A stretch of 31,970 bases of DNA from positions 1-31,970 of the forward strand of contig CAYURQ010000008.1 of assembly GCA_964447315.1 (NCBI GenBank), in the 5' to 3' direction. This document shows, in pieces, positions 21,729-30,164 of the stretch (position 1 is its first letter; each line of letters begins with the position of its first letter). A program made the position numbers and the translations under genes. This DNA comes from MWBV01 sp964447315 (lineage in GTDB: Archaea > Nanobdellota > Nanobdellia > Pacearchaeales > GW2011-AR1). The notes beneath the pieces were generated by a model, which was not told the DNA's origin, searched no databases, and saw only the letters and a program-made list of their open reading frames with translations.

Positions 21729-22352
21729 TTATTTTGTTTTAATATAAATTACTTTTAAGAAAATATTGTGTGCCATATATTTTATGAAACTATAATCAAC
21801 TGCATGTTTCTTAAACTTAATCAAGAAATTAAATAAATGAACTATTAAAAATCTTTTTGTAATAAATAAAGGATTAATTAACCAACTTAAAAATCTTACT
21901 TTTGAATGATAGAATTTAATTTTATCAATTTTAAGTTCCATTTCAGGTTTTTCATAATCTGCTCTATTAATATAGCTTAAAAATGTTATAACATTGAATG
22001 GTTTTTTATGATAAATTCCATCCCAAGTAGTTGTTTCATAAGGAACTCTAAAATCAATTTTACCCCCAGGTTTTGTAATACGAACTAACTCATCCATTAT
22101 TGGTATTGGATCAATAAAATCTTCAATAACATGAGAACATAAAGTATAACTAAAAGTATTATCTTTAAATGGCATTTTTTTACCTTTGTATAAATCATTT
22201 AAATCAAAAATACAATCAGCACCTAATCTATCATGCATATCTAAATTAACCCATCCTTGTTTTTTTGGTCTAATATCTTGTCCAGAACCAACATTGATTT
22301 TTTTGGAAGGCTTTCTCTTAATAATTTTTTGAGTTTGTTTTTTATTTTCCAT
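21729..22352 (-). CDS. class I SAM-dependent methyltransferase
   Basis: A protein of 207 residues. After a basic N-terminus of 16 residues, KINVGSGQDIRPKKQGW resembles the SAM-binding motif I. D-LND-x-YKGKKMPFKDNTFSYTLCSHVIED gives the motif II/III region of Methyltransf_11-type enzymes, and ELVRITKPGGKIDFRVP gives the post-III strand. The C-terminal 60 residues are hydrophobic and basic, so the enzyme may sit at the membrane. Such enzymes modify glycans or lipids in polysaccharide clusters. It is convergent with the gene at 20470 (8-nt gap) and divergent from the HAD gene. Confidence 0.8.
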   Translation of the reverse strand: MENKKQTQKIIKRKPSKKINVGSGQDIRPKKQGWVNLDMHDRLGADCIFDLNDLYKGKKMPFKDNTFSYTLCSHVIEDFIDPIPIMDELVRITKPGGKIDFRVPYETTTWDGIYHKKPFNVITFLSYINRADYEKPEMELKIDKIKFYHSKVRFLSWLINPLFITKRFLIVHLFNFLIKFKKHAVDYSFIKYMAHNIFLKVIYIKTK

Positions 22353-22373
22353 TTTTTTATCTAGAGAAATCAG

Positions 22374-22381
22374 TTTATAAA
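22374..22381 (-). promoter_or_regulatory. TATA box for the methyltransferase gene
   Basis: The palindromic TTTATAAA lies 22-29 nt before the minus-strand ATG. Because it is symmetrical it could in principle also direct the divergent HAD gene. Confidence 0.45.
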
Positions 22382-22434
22382 ATTATATCTTTAACAACAA
22401 CTATATTAATAAATGAAAAATTTTTGAAAACTAT

Positions 22435-22914
22435 ATGCAAGAAAGTAAAAAGAAAATTAATTTCATACTAGATGTTGATGGAGTTTTAACAACAGGGCAG
22501 TTTCTTTATGATTCAAAAGGAAAAGCCTATAAGATATTTGGTGCTCATGATGCAGATGGATTAAAATTATTAAAAGATAAATTAAATATCCATTTTATAA
22601 CAGCAGACAAAAGAGGTTTTCCAATTTCTAAAAAAAGAATTCAAGATATGGGATTTACAATTGAATTAGTAACTGAGAAAGACCGTTATTCTTATTTTAA
22701 AAATAAATTTGGTTTCAAAAATACAATTTTTATGGGAGATGGAATTTTTGATGCAAAAATAATTCAAGATTGTTTATTTGGAATTGCTCCAAAAAATTCA
22801 AGAATTGAATCAAAACAAAGTGCAGATTATGTAACCCCCTCAAATTCAGGAGAAGGAGCAGTCTGCGACGCTTGCATTAAAATTAACAAAATTTTCTTTG
22901 GAGGAAAAATATGA
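22435..22914 (+). CDS. KdsC-like HAD phosphatase
   Basis: A protein of 159 residues, the length of the KdsC (KDO-8-phosphate phosphatase) / capless HAD-IIIC group. Motif I is LDVDGVLTTG (Asp13 nucleophile, Asp15 acid/base), motif II FITADKRG in place of the usual ITGR, motif III is the Lys of TEKDRY, and motif IV MGDGIFDAKI. Relatives remove phosphate from KDO-8-P or acylneuraminate-9-P. The altered motif II argues for another sugar phosphate. It opens the cluster running to 28590 and overlaps the next gene by 4 nt (ATGA). Confidence 0.8.
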   Translation: MQESKKKINFILDVDGVLTTGQFLYDSKGKAYKIFGAHDADGLKLLKDKLNIHFITADKRGFPISKKRIQDMGFTIELVTEKDRYSYFKNKFGFKNTIFMGDGIFDAKIIQDCLFGIAPKNSRIESKQSADYVTPSNSGEGAVCDACIKINKIFFGGKI

Positions 22915-23564
22915 AAGAAAGAATAAATATCTCAAATATACTTAGGATTTTTAGTTATTTATCAAATTACCTAGAAAATAAAAACAAAAATTTGGAAAAA
23001 GCAGATGGAGCATTTGTTTTTGGAAGAGCAGATCCTCTTGTTGCAGAAAAAGCATCAGAGATTTATCATTACGGACTTATTAATTATATAATGTTTACTG
23101 GAGGAATTGGAAAAGACTCAGGAATTTTAGCACATTTACAAATACCAGAAGCAAAGTTTCAAGCAGGACTAGCAAATATTTTATATAAAGTTCCAAAAGA
23201 AGATATGTACTTAGAAACCCAAGCAAGTAATGGAGCAGAATGCTGTGGATTTGGGATAGGCACTATTTATTCCAATAATTTACCTCATGAAAATTTAATT
23301 CTTGTAGCCCATCCAACTTCTTTAAGAAGAATGCAAGCAATGATGGAATTTATTGGACCTGAAATTAATTTTAAAGCAAATTATCAAACAGCTAGAACAA
23401 ATTATGAATTTAATCCAAGAAATCCTGTTGATCAAAAAGAAGCAGTAGATGAGTTGTTAAGATTAGCAGATTGGCCTGGAAAAGGATGGCTTCACTCACA
23501 AAGAGATTTGCCAGAAGATTTACTAGAATATGCAAGATATGCTAAAAAAATATTAGATAATTAA
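22911..23564 (+). CDS. DUF218 (YdcF/SanA-like) protein
   Basis: A protein of 217 residues. Family features are DGAFVFGRADPLVAEKA near residue 32, IMFTGGIGKD (about 62-71), an ETQASNGAEC segment and the LVAHPTSLRRMQAMM block (about 142-156). There is no signal peptide or transmembrane helix, unlike bacterial ElyC/SanA members. YdcF binds SAM, and related proteins act in envelope biogenesis; the exact reaction is unknown. A GGAGG lies 7 nt before the start, and the 4-nt overlap with the phosphatase indicates coupling. Confidence 0.75.
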   Translation: MKERINISNILRIFSYLSNYLENKNKNLEKADGAFVFGRADPLVAEKASEIYHYGLINYIMFTGGIGKDSGILAHLQIPEAKFQAGLANILYKVPKEDMYLETQASNGAECCGFGIGTIYSNNLPHENLILVAHPTSLRRMQAMMEFIGPEINFKANYQTARTNYEFNPRNPVDQKEAVDELLRLADWPGKGWLHSQRDLPEDLLEYARYAKKILDN

Positions 23565-23693
23565 GTTTGAGTATGATTTCTTATCTTGTAATTCAATAAT
23601 ATTTATAAATGCTAATTTATTGAAATGATTAATAGTCGATAAGAGTGCCTATGATTGAGCATTGAGATGACTATGAAAAAAGGAAGCAAAAAG

Positions 23694-25319
23694 ATGAATT
23701 ATAAAGTTTGCATATTAGCTGCAGGAGCAGGAGCAAGATTAGGGAGTTTAGCAAAGTATGTCCACCCTTGTTTATTACCAGTTAATTTTAAGCCTTCTAT
23801 TTCATATATTATTGAAAAGTTTCCAAAGGAAAAAGAAATTGTCATTGCTGTTGGACATAAAAAAGAACATATTATTGATTATTTGCATTTAGCTTATCCA
23901 GATAGAAATTTTACTTTTGTTGAAATTGAAAATTTTGTTGGGCCTGGCTCAGGACCTGGACATTCTTTATTGAAATGTAAAGAGCATTTGCAAATGCCTT
24001 TTGTTTTCTTTACAGCAGATACAATTGTTCTTGAAGAAATACCAGAACCAGATAAAAATTGGTTTGGTATAGCTCCTGTAAAAGAACCTGAAAATTATTG
24101 TACTGTTAAAATAAAAAATAATTTAATATGTCAGTTAGATACCAAAATACAAATTGATAATAAATTTGCATTTATTGGACTTGCAGGAGTTAAAGATTAT
24201 GATATTTTTTTTGATGCTTTAGAAAATAATAGGGAGCCAATAAAAGGAGAAGTTCAAGTAATAAGTGGATTTAAAAAATTAATTGAAAAAAGATTAGTTC
24301 CAACAGGTTTTACTTGGTTTGATACTGGTTCTAAAGAAAATTATATTGAAACAAATAAAAGCTTGTTAGGTGGAAATAAAAAATTTGATTTCAGCAAAAA
24401 TGAAGAATTTCTTTATTTTGTAGATGGAAAAGTAATAAAGTTTTTTGCAAATAAAGAGCATGCAAAAAAAAGAGTTGAAAGAGCAGGAATTTTAAAAGGA
24501 TTATGTCCAGAGATTCATGGACATAAAGGAAATTTTTATTCTTATAAAAAAGTAGATGGGCATGTTCTTTATGATGTTTTAAACCCTCAAGTTTGTTATG
24601 ATTTTTTAAATTGGTCGAAAAGAGAACTCTGGATTAAAAAAATTTTATCAGAAGAAGAATCCAAACATTTCAAAAGCAAGTGTAAAGAATTTTATTATGA
24701 TAAAACAATTAAGAGAATTAATGATTTTCATGAAAAAAAAGAAATTATAGATGGGCCTAATAATATTAATGGAGTTTTAGTTCCTTCATTAAATGAACTT
24801 CTTTCAAAAGTAGATTGGGAAGATATTTACAATGGAGTTCCAGTTAGATTTCATGGAGATTTCACAGTAGCAAATATTTTAGTAACTAGAGAAATTGAAA
24901 GCCAACTAAATAAATTTATTTTACTTGATTGGAGACATGATTTTGCAGGATTAATTGAATATGGAGATTTATACTATGACTTAGCTAAACTTTACAAAGG
25001 GATTATCTTATCTGATGTTTTAATTAAAGAAGGAATGTTTTCTTTTGATATGGGTGGAACAAGCGTTTATTATGATTATTTCTTAAAACAAAACCAAGTA
25101 GAAGCAAAAGAAGAATATGAAAAATTTATGAAAGAAAATGAGATAGACATAAATAAAGTAAAAACAATAACTGCAATTGCATTATTAAATATGTCTCCTT
25201 TACACCAAGATAATTTTAATTATTTGGTTTATTATTTAGGAAAATCAATGCTTCATAGGGCATTAACTGAAAAACAAAACGGCAAATTAAAAGCAGGAGG
25301 ATTAAATGATAATCTCTAA
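23694..25319 (+). CDS. fusion of sugar nucleotidyltransferase and APH-type kinase
   Basis: 541 residues from the chosen start. Residues 1-230 form an NTP_transferase domain beginning KVCILAAGAGARLG, with FFTADTIVLEE as the D-x metal strand and WFDTGSKENY near the end. The Lys expected after the G-x-G-x-R loop is replaced by Pro (HPCLLPV). Residues about 240-541 form an APH/choline-kinase-like domain with FHGDFTVANILV (catalytic Asp389, Asn394) and LLDW (Asp412). The combination resembles LicC plus LicA. In-frame starts further upstream (TTG 23655, ATG 23667, ATG 23673) exist; ATG 23694 follows AGGAAG and matches the start of the paralogue at 26698. It overlaps the next gene by 14 nt. Confidence 0.85.
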   Translation: MNYKVCILAAGAGARLGSLAKYVHPCLLPVNFKPSISYIIEKFPKEKEIVIAVGHKKEHIIDYLHLAYPDRNFTFVEIENFVGPGSGPGHSLLKCKEHLQMPFVFFTADTIVLEEIPEPDKNWFGIAPVKEPENYCTVKIKNNLICQLDTKIQIDNKFAFIGLAGVKDYDIFFDALENNREPIKGEVQVISGFKKLIEKRLVPTGFTWFDTGSKENYIETNKSLLGGNKKFDFSKNEEFLYFVDGKVIKFFANKEHAKKRVERAGILKGLCPEIHGHKGNFYSYKKVDGHVLYDVLNPQVCYDFLNWSKRELWIKKILSEEESKHFKSKCKEFYYDKTIKRINDFHEKKEIIDGPNNINGVLVPSLNELLSKVDWEDIYNGVPVRFHGDFTVANILVTREIESQLNKFILLDWRHDFAGLIEYGDLYYDLAKLYKGIILSDVLIKEGMFSFDMGGTSVYYDYFLKQNQVEAKEEYEKFMKENEIDINKVKTITAIALLNMSPLHQDNFNYLVYYLGKSMLHRALTEKQNGKLKAGGLNDNL

Positions 25320-26319
25320 ATTAGGTTTTGGTCCAATGAGCACTGAAATTATCGAAGCTATTTTTAGAATTTCTAATTATCATAGAAAACAATTAATGAT
25401 AATTCCTTCAAAAAATCAGATTGATTATAATGGAGGGTATGTAAATAATTGGACAACAAAAGAATTTACAGATTTTGTTAAAGAAATGAAGCAAAAATAT
25501 CCTCAAAGTGATATTTTGCTTTGTAGAGATCATTGTGGACCTGGATTTAATGGAATATATAATTTAGAAGATACTTATAATACAATTAAAGAAGATATAA
25601 AATGTGGATTTGATTTAATTCATATTGATTTTTGTCATTTCAAAGGATCAAGTCAAGAAAAATTACAAGAAACAAGAAAAGCAATTGAATATTGTCTTAA
25701 TTTAAACCCAAAAATAATGTTAGAAGTTGGAACAGATGAAAATTTAGGAAGCAATTTTAGTATTCCCAGTTTAATGGAAATACAAAAAGAAATAGATTAT
25801 ATTAAAACATTTTGCAATCCAGAATTTTATGTTGTTCAAACAGGAAGTTTAGTTAAAGAAATAAATCAGGCTGGAAATTTTAATAGAGTTTTTATTGAAA
25901 AAATACATGATTCTTTGAAATCTCGTGGAGTAAAATTAAAAGAGCATAATGCAGATTATCTTAGTGCTGAGGAAATTCAATTAAGGCAAGGAGTTGTAGA
26001 TGCAATGAATATTGCACCTCAACTAGGAGTTGTTCAAACAATGGTTGTTTTAAAGAAATGTTTAATTTATGGTGTTGATTTTACAAGTTTTACAGAAGAG
26101 GTTTACAAAGGAAATAAGTGGAGAAAATGGTTAGATAAAAATACTCAAGAAAATAAATTTCTTTGTACAATAATTGCAGGGCACTATCATTTTCCTTCAG
26201 AGAGTTATAAAAACCTAATAAAAGAATTAGAAAAAAGAGAAGATATAAAAGAAACAATAATAAATGAGATAATGGAGGTAATTAATCACTATGGACAAAA
26301 TACTAAAAGTAATTCCTAA
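25306..26319 (+). CDS. GatZ/KbaZ-like class II aldolase-family protein
   Basis: A protein of 337 residues, somewhat shorter than E. coli GatZ/KbaZ (about 420). TIM-barrel features of that family are SKLGFGPMSTEIIEA, LLCRDHCGPGFNG (about residues 77-89), DLIHIDFCHFKG, MLEVGTDE and the KEHNADYLS segment. GatZ/KbaZ are the non-catalytic partners of tagatose-bisphosphate aldolase, yet relatives occur alone in nucleotide-sugar clusters. No GatY/KbaY partner is present here, so an independent sugar-phosphate activity (aldolase or epimerase-like) is likely; this is inference. A strong GGAGG precedes the ATG, which overlaps the previous gene. Confidence 0.7.
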   Translation: MIISKLGFGPMSTEIIEAIFRISNYHRKQLMIIPSKNQIDYNGGYVNNWTTKEFTDFVKEMKQKYPQSDILLCRDHCGPGFNGIYNLEDTYNTIKEDIKCGFDLIHIDFCHFKGSSQEKLQETRKAIEYCLNLNPKIMLEVGTDENLGSNFSIPSLMEIQKEIDYIKTFCNPEFYVVQTGSLVKEINQAGNFNRVFIEKIHDSLKSRGVKLKEHNADYLSAEEIQLRQGVVDAMNIAPQLGVVQTMVVLKKCLIYGVDFTSFTEEVYKGNKWRKWLDKNTQENKFLCTIIAGHYHFPSESYKNLIKELEKREDIKETIINEIMEVINHYGQNTKSNS

Positions 26320-26644
26320 ACCCTGGGGTCAAGAAGAAATATTAGAAAGTAATTCTAATTATACTGTTAAGAGATTAACAATGAATCCCGGTAAAAGATG
26401 TTCTTATCAATATCATGAAAAAAAATTAGAAACAATAGTTGTTCTTCAAGGAGATTTAACAATAATTCTTAATGAAGAAGAAAAATTATTCAAACCAGGA
26501 CAATCAATTACAATAAATCCGTATGAAAAACATAGAATGGCTGCTAAAAATGGAAAAAGTGTTTATTTAGAATGTTCTACGTCTGAATTAGATGATGTTG
26601 TGAGAATTCAAGATGATTATCACAGACCTGAAAGAGATAAATAA
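26291..26644 (+). CDS. cupin protein, sugar-phosphate isomerase type (type II PMI-like)
   Basis: A protein of 117 residues, a single cupin. It begins KVIPKPWGQEEIL, the signature of the C-terminal domain of bifunctional mannose-6-phosphate isomerase/GDP-mannose pyrophosphorylase, then VKRLTMNPGKRCSYQYHEKKLETIVVLQG carries the metal-binding residues (His42, Glu46), and NPYEKHRM the third ligand (His81). The missing pyrophosphorylase half could be supplied by the nucleotidyltransferases on both sides. GGAGG lies 12 nt before the start and the gene overlaps its predecessor by 29 nt. Confidence 0.8.
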   Translation: MDKILKVIPKPWGQEEILESNSNYTVKRLTMNPGKRCSYQYHEKKLETIVVLQGDLTIILNEEEKLFKPGQSITINPYEKHRMAAKNGKSVYLECSTSELDDVVRIQDDYHRPERDK

Positions 26645-26667
26645 TGTAATTTTAATAACAACAATTA

Positions 26668-26676
26668 TTATAAATA
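26668..26676 (+). promoter_or_regulatory. TATA-like box for the gene at 26698
   Basis: TTATAAATA, 22-30 nt before the ATG. It indicates an additional promoter inside the cluster. Confidence 0.45.
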
Positions 26677-26697
26677 AAAATAAATAATTAAGGTAAA

Positions 26698-28590
26698 ATG
26701 ACAGATTATAAATTATTCATACCAAGTGCGGGAATTGGAAGTAGACTTGGAAATTTAACAGACAATACAAATAAAGCATTAGTTAAAGTAAATGGAAAAG
26801 AAGTAATATCTTATATTGTTGATAAATTTCCTGAAGATATTGAAATTGTAATTGCATTAGGATATAAAGGAGAACAAGTTAGATATTTTCTTCAGAGTAA
26901 ATATCCAAATAGAAATTTTACTTTTATCGAAATTGATAATTTTGATGGGCCAGGTTCGAGTTTAGGATACACAATGTTTCAATGCAAAGAACATTTACAA
27001 TGTCCTTTTGTTTTTATTTCAAATGATACAATAATTCTTGAAAAAATTCCAGAACCAAATGAAAATTATATGGGATATTCAAGTGAACGTGATGTTTCAA
27101 AGTTTAGGAGTGTTCGTTTAAATCAAGAAGGAAATGTAATAACTGAATTATGTGAAAAGGGAGCTCAAGGAAATATTAAACCTTATATTGGACTTTCAGG
27201 GGTTAAAGATTGGAAAGAATTTTGGAAAGTTCTAGAAAAAAATAAAGAATCTTTTATGAAAATTGGGGAAAGTGCAGGATTAAGATTAATGATTGAAACA
27301 GGAATTCCAATGAAAGGAATTGAGTTTTCATGGTTTGATACTGGAAATTTAGATGATTTAATTAAAACAGAAAAAGTACTAAAAGAATTAAATAACAAAA
27401 AAGAAATTAAAGAAAATAATAAAATACAAGAAAAAAAATCAATTGAGAAATACATAAAGAAAAGAACAAAATGCCCTTTATGTCTTTCAACAAATATTTC
27501 AGAAGGTATTGAACCTCATATTAATTTGAAATTTCCTGTCTTACCTGTTTGTGTAAATCAACCACTTGAAAAAGATGATGTTGCACCATTTACAATTTGT
27601 ATATGTGAAAAATGTGGATTAATAATGCTTCAAGATGTTGTTGAACCTGAAATACTTTATAAAATATTTCATTCTGATGGAATTGGAAAAGTTTGGGAAT
27701 CTCATTACTCAAACTTTGCCGACTTAATTAAGAAGCACCTTCCAAAAGGAAAATTGCTTGAGATTGGAGCAGGACAAGGAAAATTAATTATAAAACTTCT
27801 GGAAAGGTATGATTCAGGTATTGAAGTTGTAGATCCATTATATCAAGGACCAAAAGAAAATGTAAAAGTACATGAATCAATCTTAAACCAAGATACTGTT
27901 TCTAATTTTTCAAATGATTTTGATGCAGTTATTTCTTCTCATACTTTAGAACATTTTTTAGAGTTTAATGATTATTTCAAGAGTGCTTGGAAAGTTCTAA
28001 AAGACAAGGGACTTTTGTTTACATCAATTCCAAATCAAGAATCTAATTTTGCAAAAGGATACGGCAATCAATTAAATTTTGAACACCCTTCGATTTGTAC
28101 TAATGCTCATTGGATTTATTTACATTATTTGAATGGATTTAAAATAAAAGAAATTTATTTCTTTAATGACCATTCTGTTCAATTTGTTGCTGAAAAAACA
28201 ACAGAACCTCAAGATTTTACAGTTGATGTAAAAGAACTCTCTAGAAAATTATTAGATCAATATTGGAGCAATATCAAAGATAGAATGCAAAAAATAAAGC
28301 AATTTGCAAAGCCAAATAAAGAAAATTGGATATTTGGGGCAAGTAATTTCACTCAACCTTTATTTGTTTATGGTCTTTCAGAGGATTATTTTAAAGGAGT
28401 TTTAGATAATAGTCCTTTGAAACATAATAAAAGACTTTATGGAACAAACTTAATATGTAGAAAACCAGAAGAAATAGTAACTAATGAAAATAATGATTTA
28501 CGTGTTTTCCTTAATATAGGACAGTATAATTCAGAAGTTTATCAACAATTAATAAAAATAAATTCAAATATTGAGATAATTTTTCTATAA
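26698..28590 (+). CDS. fusion of sugar nucleotidyltransferase and C-methyltransferase
   Basis: A protein of 630 residues. Residues 1-230 are an NTP_transferase domain paralogous to that at 23694 (AGIGSRLG, ISNDTIILE, WFDTGNLDD) and retain the active-site Lys26. A lysine-rich linker (231-257) follows. Residues 259-630 have the layout of NDP-hexose C-methyltransferases: a zinc-binding part with C259-x2-C262 and C303-x2-C306, the SAM motif LLEIGAGQGKL (353-363), SHTLEHF (414-420) and a C-terminal Rossmann-like domain (WIFGASNFTQ, LRVFLNIGQ). The expected reaction is activation of a sugar phosphate and methylation of a ring carbon; the actual substrate is unknown. I know of no standard annotation for this fusion. 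Confidence 0.85.
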   Translation: MTDYKLFIPSAGIGSRLGNLTDNTNKALVKVNGKEVISYIVDKFPEDIEIVIALGYKGEQVRYFLQSKYPNRNFTFIEIDNFDGPGSSLGYTMFQCKEHLQCPFVFISNDTIILEKIPEPNENYMGYSSERDVSKFRSVRLNQEGNVITELCEKGAQGNIKPYIGLSGVKDWKEFWKVLEKNKESFMKIGESAGLRLMIETGIPMKGIEFSWFDTGNLDDLIKTEKVLKELNNKKEIKENNKIQEKKSIEKYIKKRTKCPLCLSTNISEGIEPHINLKFPVLPVCVNQPLEKDDVAPFTICICEKCGLIMLQDVVEPEILYKIFHSDGIGKVWESHYSNFADLIKKHLPKGKLLEIGAGQGKLIIKLLERYDSGIEVVDPLYQGPKENVKVHESILNQDTVSNFSNDFDAVISSHTLEHFLEFNDYFKSAWKVLKDKGLLFTSIPNQESNFAKGYGNQLNFEHPSICTNAHWIYLHYLNGFKIKEIYFFNDHSVQFVAEKTTEPQDFTVDVKELSRKLLDQYWSNIKDRMQKIKQFAKPNKENWIFGASNFTQPLFVYGLSEDYFKGVLDNSPLKHNKRLYGTNLICRKPEEIVTNENNDLRVFLNIGQYNSEVYQQLIKINSNIEIIFL

Positions 28591-28606
28591 ATTTATAAAA
28601 TAATAT

Positions 28607-28617
28607 CTTTAAAAATA
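28607..28617 (+). promoter_or_regulatory. TATA-like box for the flippase gene
   Basis: CTTTAAAAATA, 20-30 nt before ATG 28637. Confidence 0.45.
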
Positions 28618-28636
28618 AAAAAAATCTTAAATTATA

Positions 28637-30157
28637 ATGGATAATTTAGATAAATCAGTAAGCAAACAAAATCTTTCAAAAATAGCATTAAAAAATTCTT
28701 CTTATAATTTTTTATCTTTAATATTTCTTAAATTTGGAGGATTAATATTTACAATAATAATAGCAAGAATTCTTTTACCGGAATTGTTCGGTATTTATGC
28801 ATTAGCTTTATCATTAATAACTTTAGCAGTAACTTTCACTAATTTAGGTATTGATCAAACTTTTACAAGATATTTTTCAGAAGCATTAGGAAAAACAAAC
28901 AAAAAACAAGCAAGAAGTTTTTACAAATATTTTCTTAAGGTAAAATATTATTTAATTGTTTTAGTTACTTTAGGTATATTCTCAATATCAAAGTGGCTTT
29001 CTTATAGTTTTTATGATAAACCTTTGCTTTTTCATGCGCTTCTTTTTGGGTGTTTATTACTTGTAGCAGATTCAATCAGAAACTTCATAGCAACTTTATT
29101 TGTTGGTAAAAAAGACATTAAACCAATTCCTTTTTTAGAATTAGTACATCAAATATCTAGAATTTTATTTTCTGTATTGGCCATTTTAATATTGCAAGAT
29201 TCATTAAAGGTTCCTGGACTTTTTTTAGCATTATCTTTAGCAGGATTAGTTCATTTGTTTTTAATGAGACTTTTAATGCAAAAGAAAGATAAATCTATTT
29301 TTAAAGGTAAAAAGGTAAAAATAGATAAATCTCGTATTTGGAGCTATCTTGGTTTTATGAGTATTGCAACTATTTCTCTTGCATTTTTTACTTCAATTGA
29401 TACTTTAATGCTTGGGAAATTTGTTGATGCAGAATATTTAGGATTTTATAGGGCAGCTTTAAGTCTTGTTTTAACTTTTTCATCTTTCTTTTCATTATCT
29501 GGAATACTTTTACCAATATTTACTCAAATACATGATAAAAGATTTGAAAGGGGTTTTCAAAAAACAATAAGAGCATTACTTATTTTTGCAATCCCAGCTG
29601 GAGTAGGAACAATATTTATTGCAAAGTATTTAATTTATACAATTTACGGAGGAGAATATCTTCCAGCAACACTTCCATTATATTTTTTAACTGCATTAAT
29701 ATTAACAGGACCATTAATTACTTTGTATAATACGATATTTCAATCAAAAGAAAAACCAAGATTAGTTGCTTATGCAACAATAATTTCTTTAGTTATTAAT
29801 GTAATATTGAATTTTGCATTAATTACATTTTTCTTAAGATTTGGGCAAGAATATGCAATTTTAGGTGCTGCAATTGCAACATTAACAAGTAGGTTATTCT
29901 TATTAGGAATCTTAGCTTTAACAGCTAGACAAAACTTTAATTTAAAGCTTAGAGGATTAGGAACAAAAGGACCTATTTTTGCAACATTAGTAATGGCTTT
30001 GTTTTTAATGACATATAATTACTTTATTGATATAAATTTAATTTATGGAATAATTGAAATTGTATCTGCAATAATAATTTATTTTTCTGTTTTAATCCTT
30101 GTTAAAGGAGTTAAAAAAGAAGATTTGGATTTAGTCAAAAGTTTAATTAAAAAATAA
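28637..30157 (+). CDS. polysaccharide flippase (Wzx/MATE-like, MOP superfamily)
   Basis: A protein of 506 residues with about 14 hydrophobic helices, the usual number for the polysaccharide transporter branch of the MOP superfamily. The N-terminus reads IALKNSSYNFLSLIFLKFGG with IARILLPELFGIYALA, the classic flippase start; later helices contain LGFYRAALSLVL and an LPATLPLYFLTALI-like TM. It should move lipid-linked glycan units to the outer face of the membrane. Located between the sugar-nucleotide cluster and the glycosyltransferases, convergent with the latter (8-nt gap), it completes the surface-glycan locus. Confidence 0.9.
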   Translation: MDNLDKSVSKQNLSKIALKNSSYNFLSLIFLKFGGLIFTIIIARILLPELFGIYALALSLITLAVTFTNLGIDQTFTRYFSEALGKTNKKQARSFYKYFLKVKYYLIVLVTLGIFSISKWLSYSFYDKPLLFHALLFGCLLLVADSIRNFIATLFVGKKDIKPIPFLELVHQISRILFSVLAILILQDSLKVPGLFLALSLAGLVHLFLMRLLMQKKDKSIFKGKKVKIDKSRIWSYLGFMSIATISLAFFTSIDTLMLGKFVDAEYLGFYRAALSLVLTFSSFFSLSGILLPIFTQIHDKRFERGFQKTIRALLIFAIPAGVGTIFIAKYLIYTIYGGEYLPATLPLYFLTALILTGPLITLYNTIFQSKEKPRLVAYATIISLVINVILNFALITFFLRFGQEYAILGAAIATLTSRLFLLGILALTARQNFNLKLRGLGTKGPIFATLVMALFLMTYNYFIDINLIYGIIEIVSAIIIYFSVLILVKGVKKEDLDLVKSLIKK

Positions 30158-30164
30158 TTTTCAA

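Noticed and set aside
23611..23693. C/D box guide RNA in the leader before the nucleotidyltransferase-kinase gene
   Set aside because: ATGATTA- and ATGACT-like elements are present, but no matching D boxes at the right distances.
27183..27455. 90-aa minus-strand ORF
   Set aside because: It is antisense to the nucleotidyltransferase-methyltransferase gene and follows its A-rich linker.
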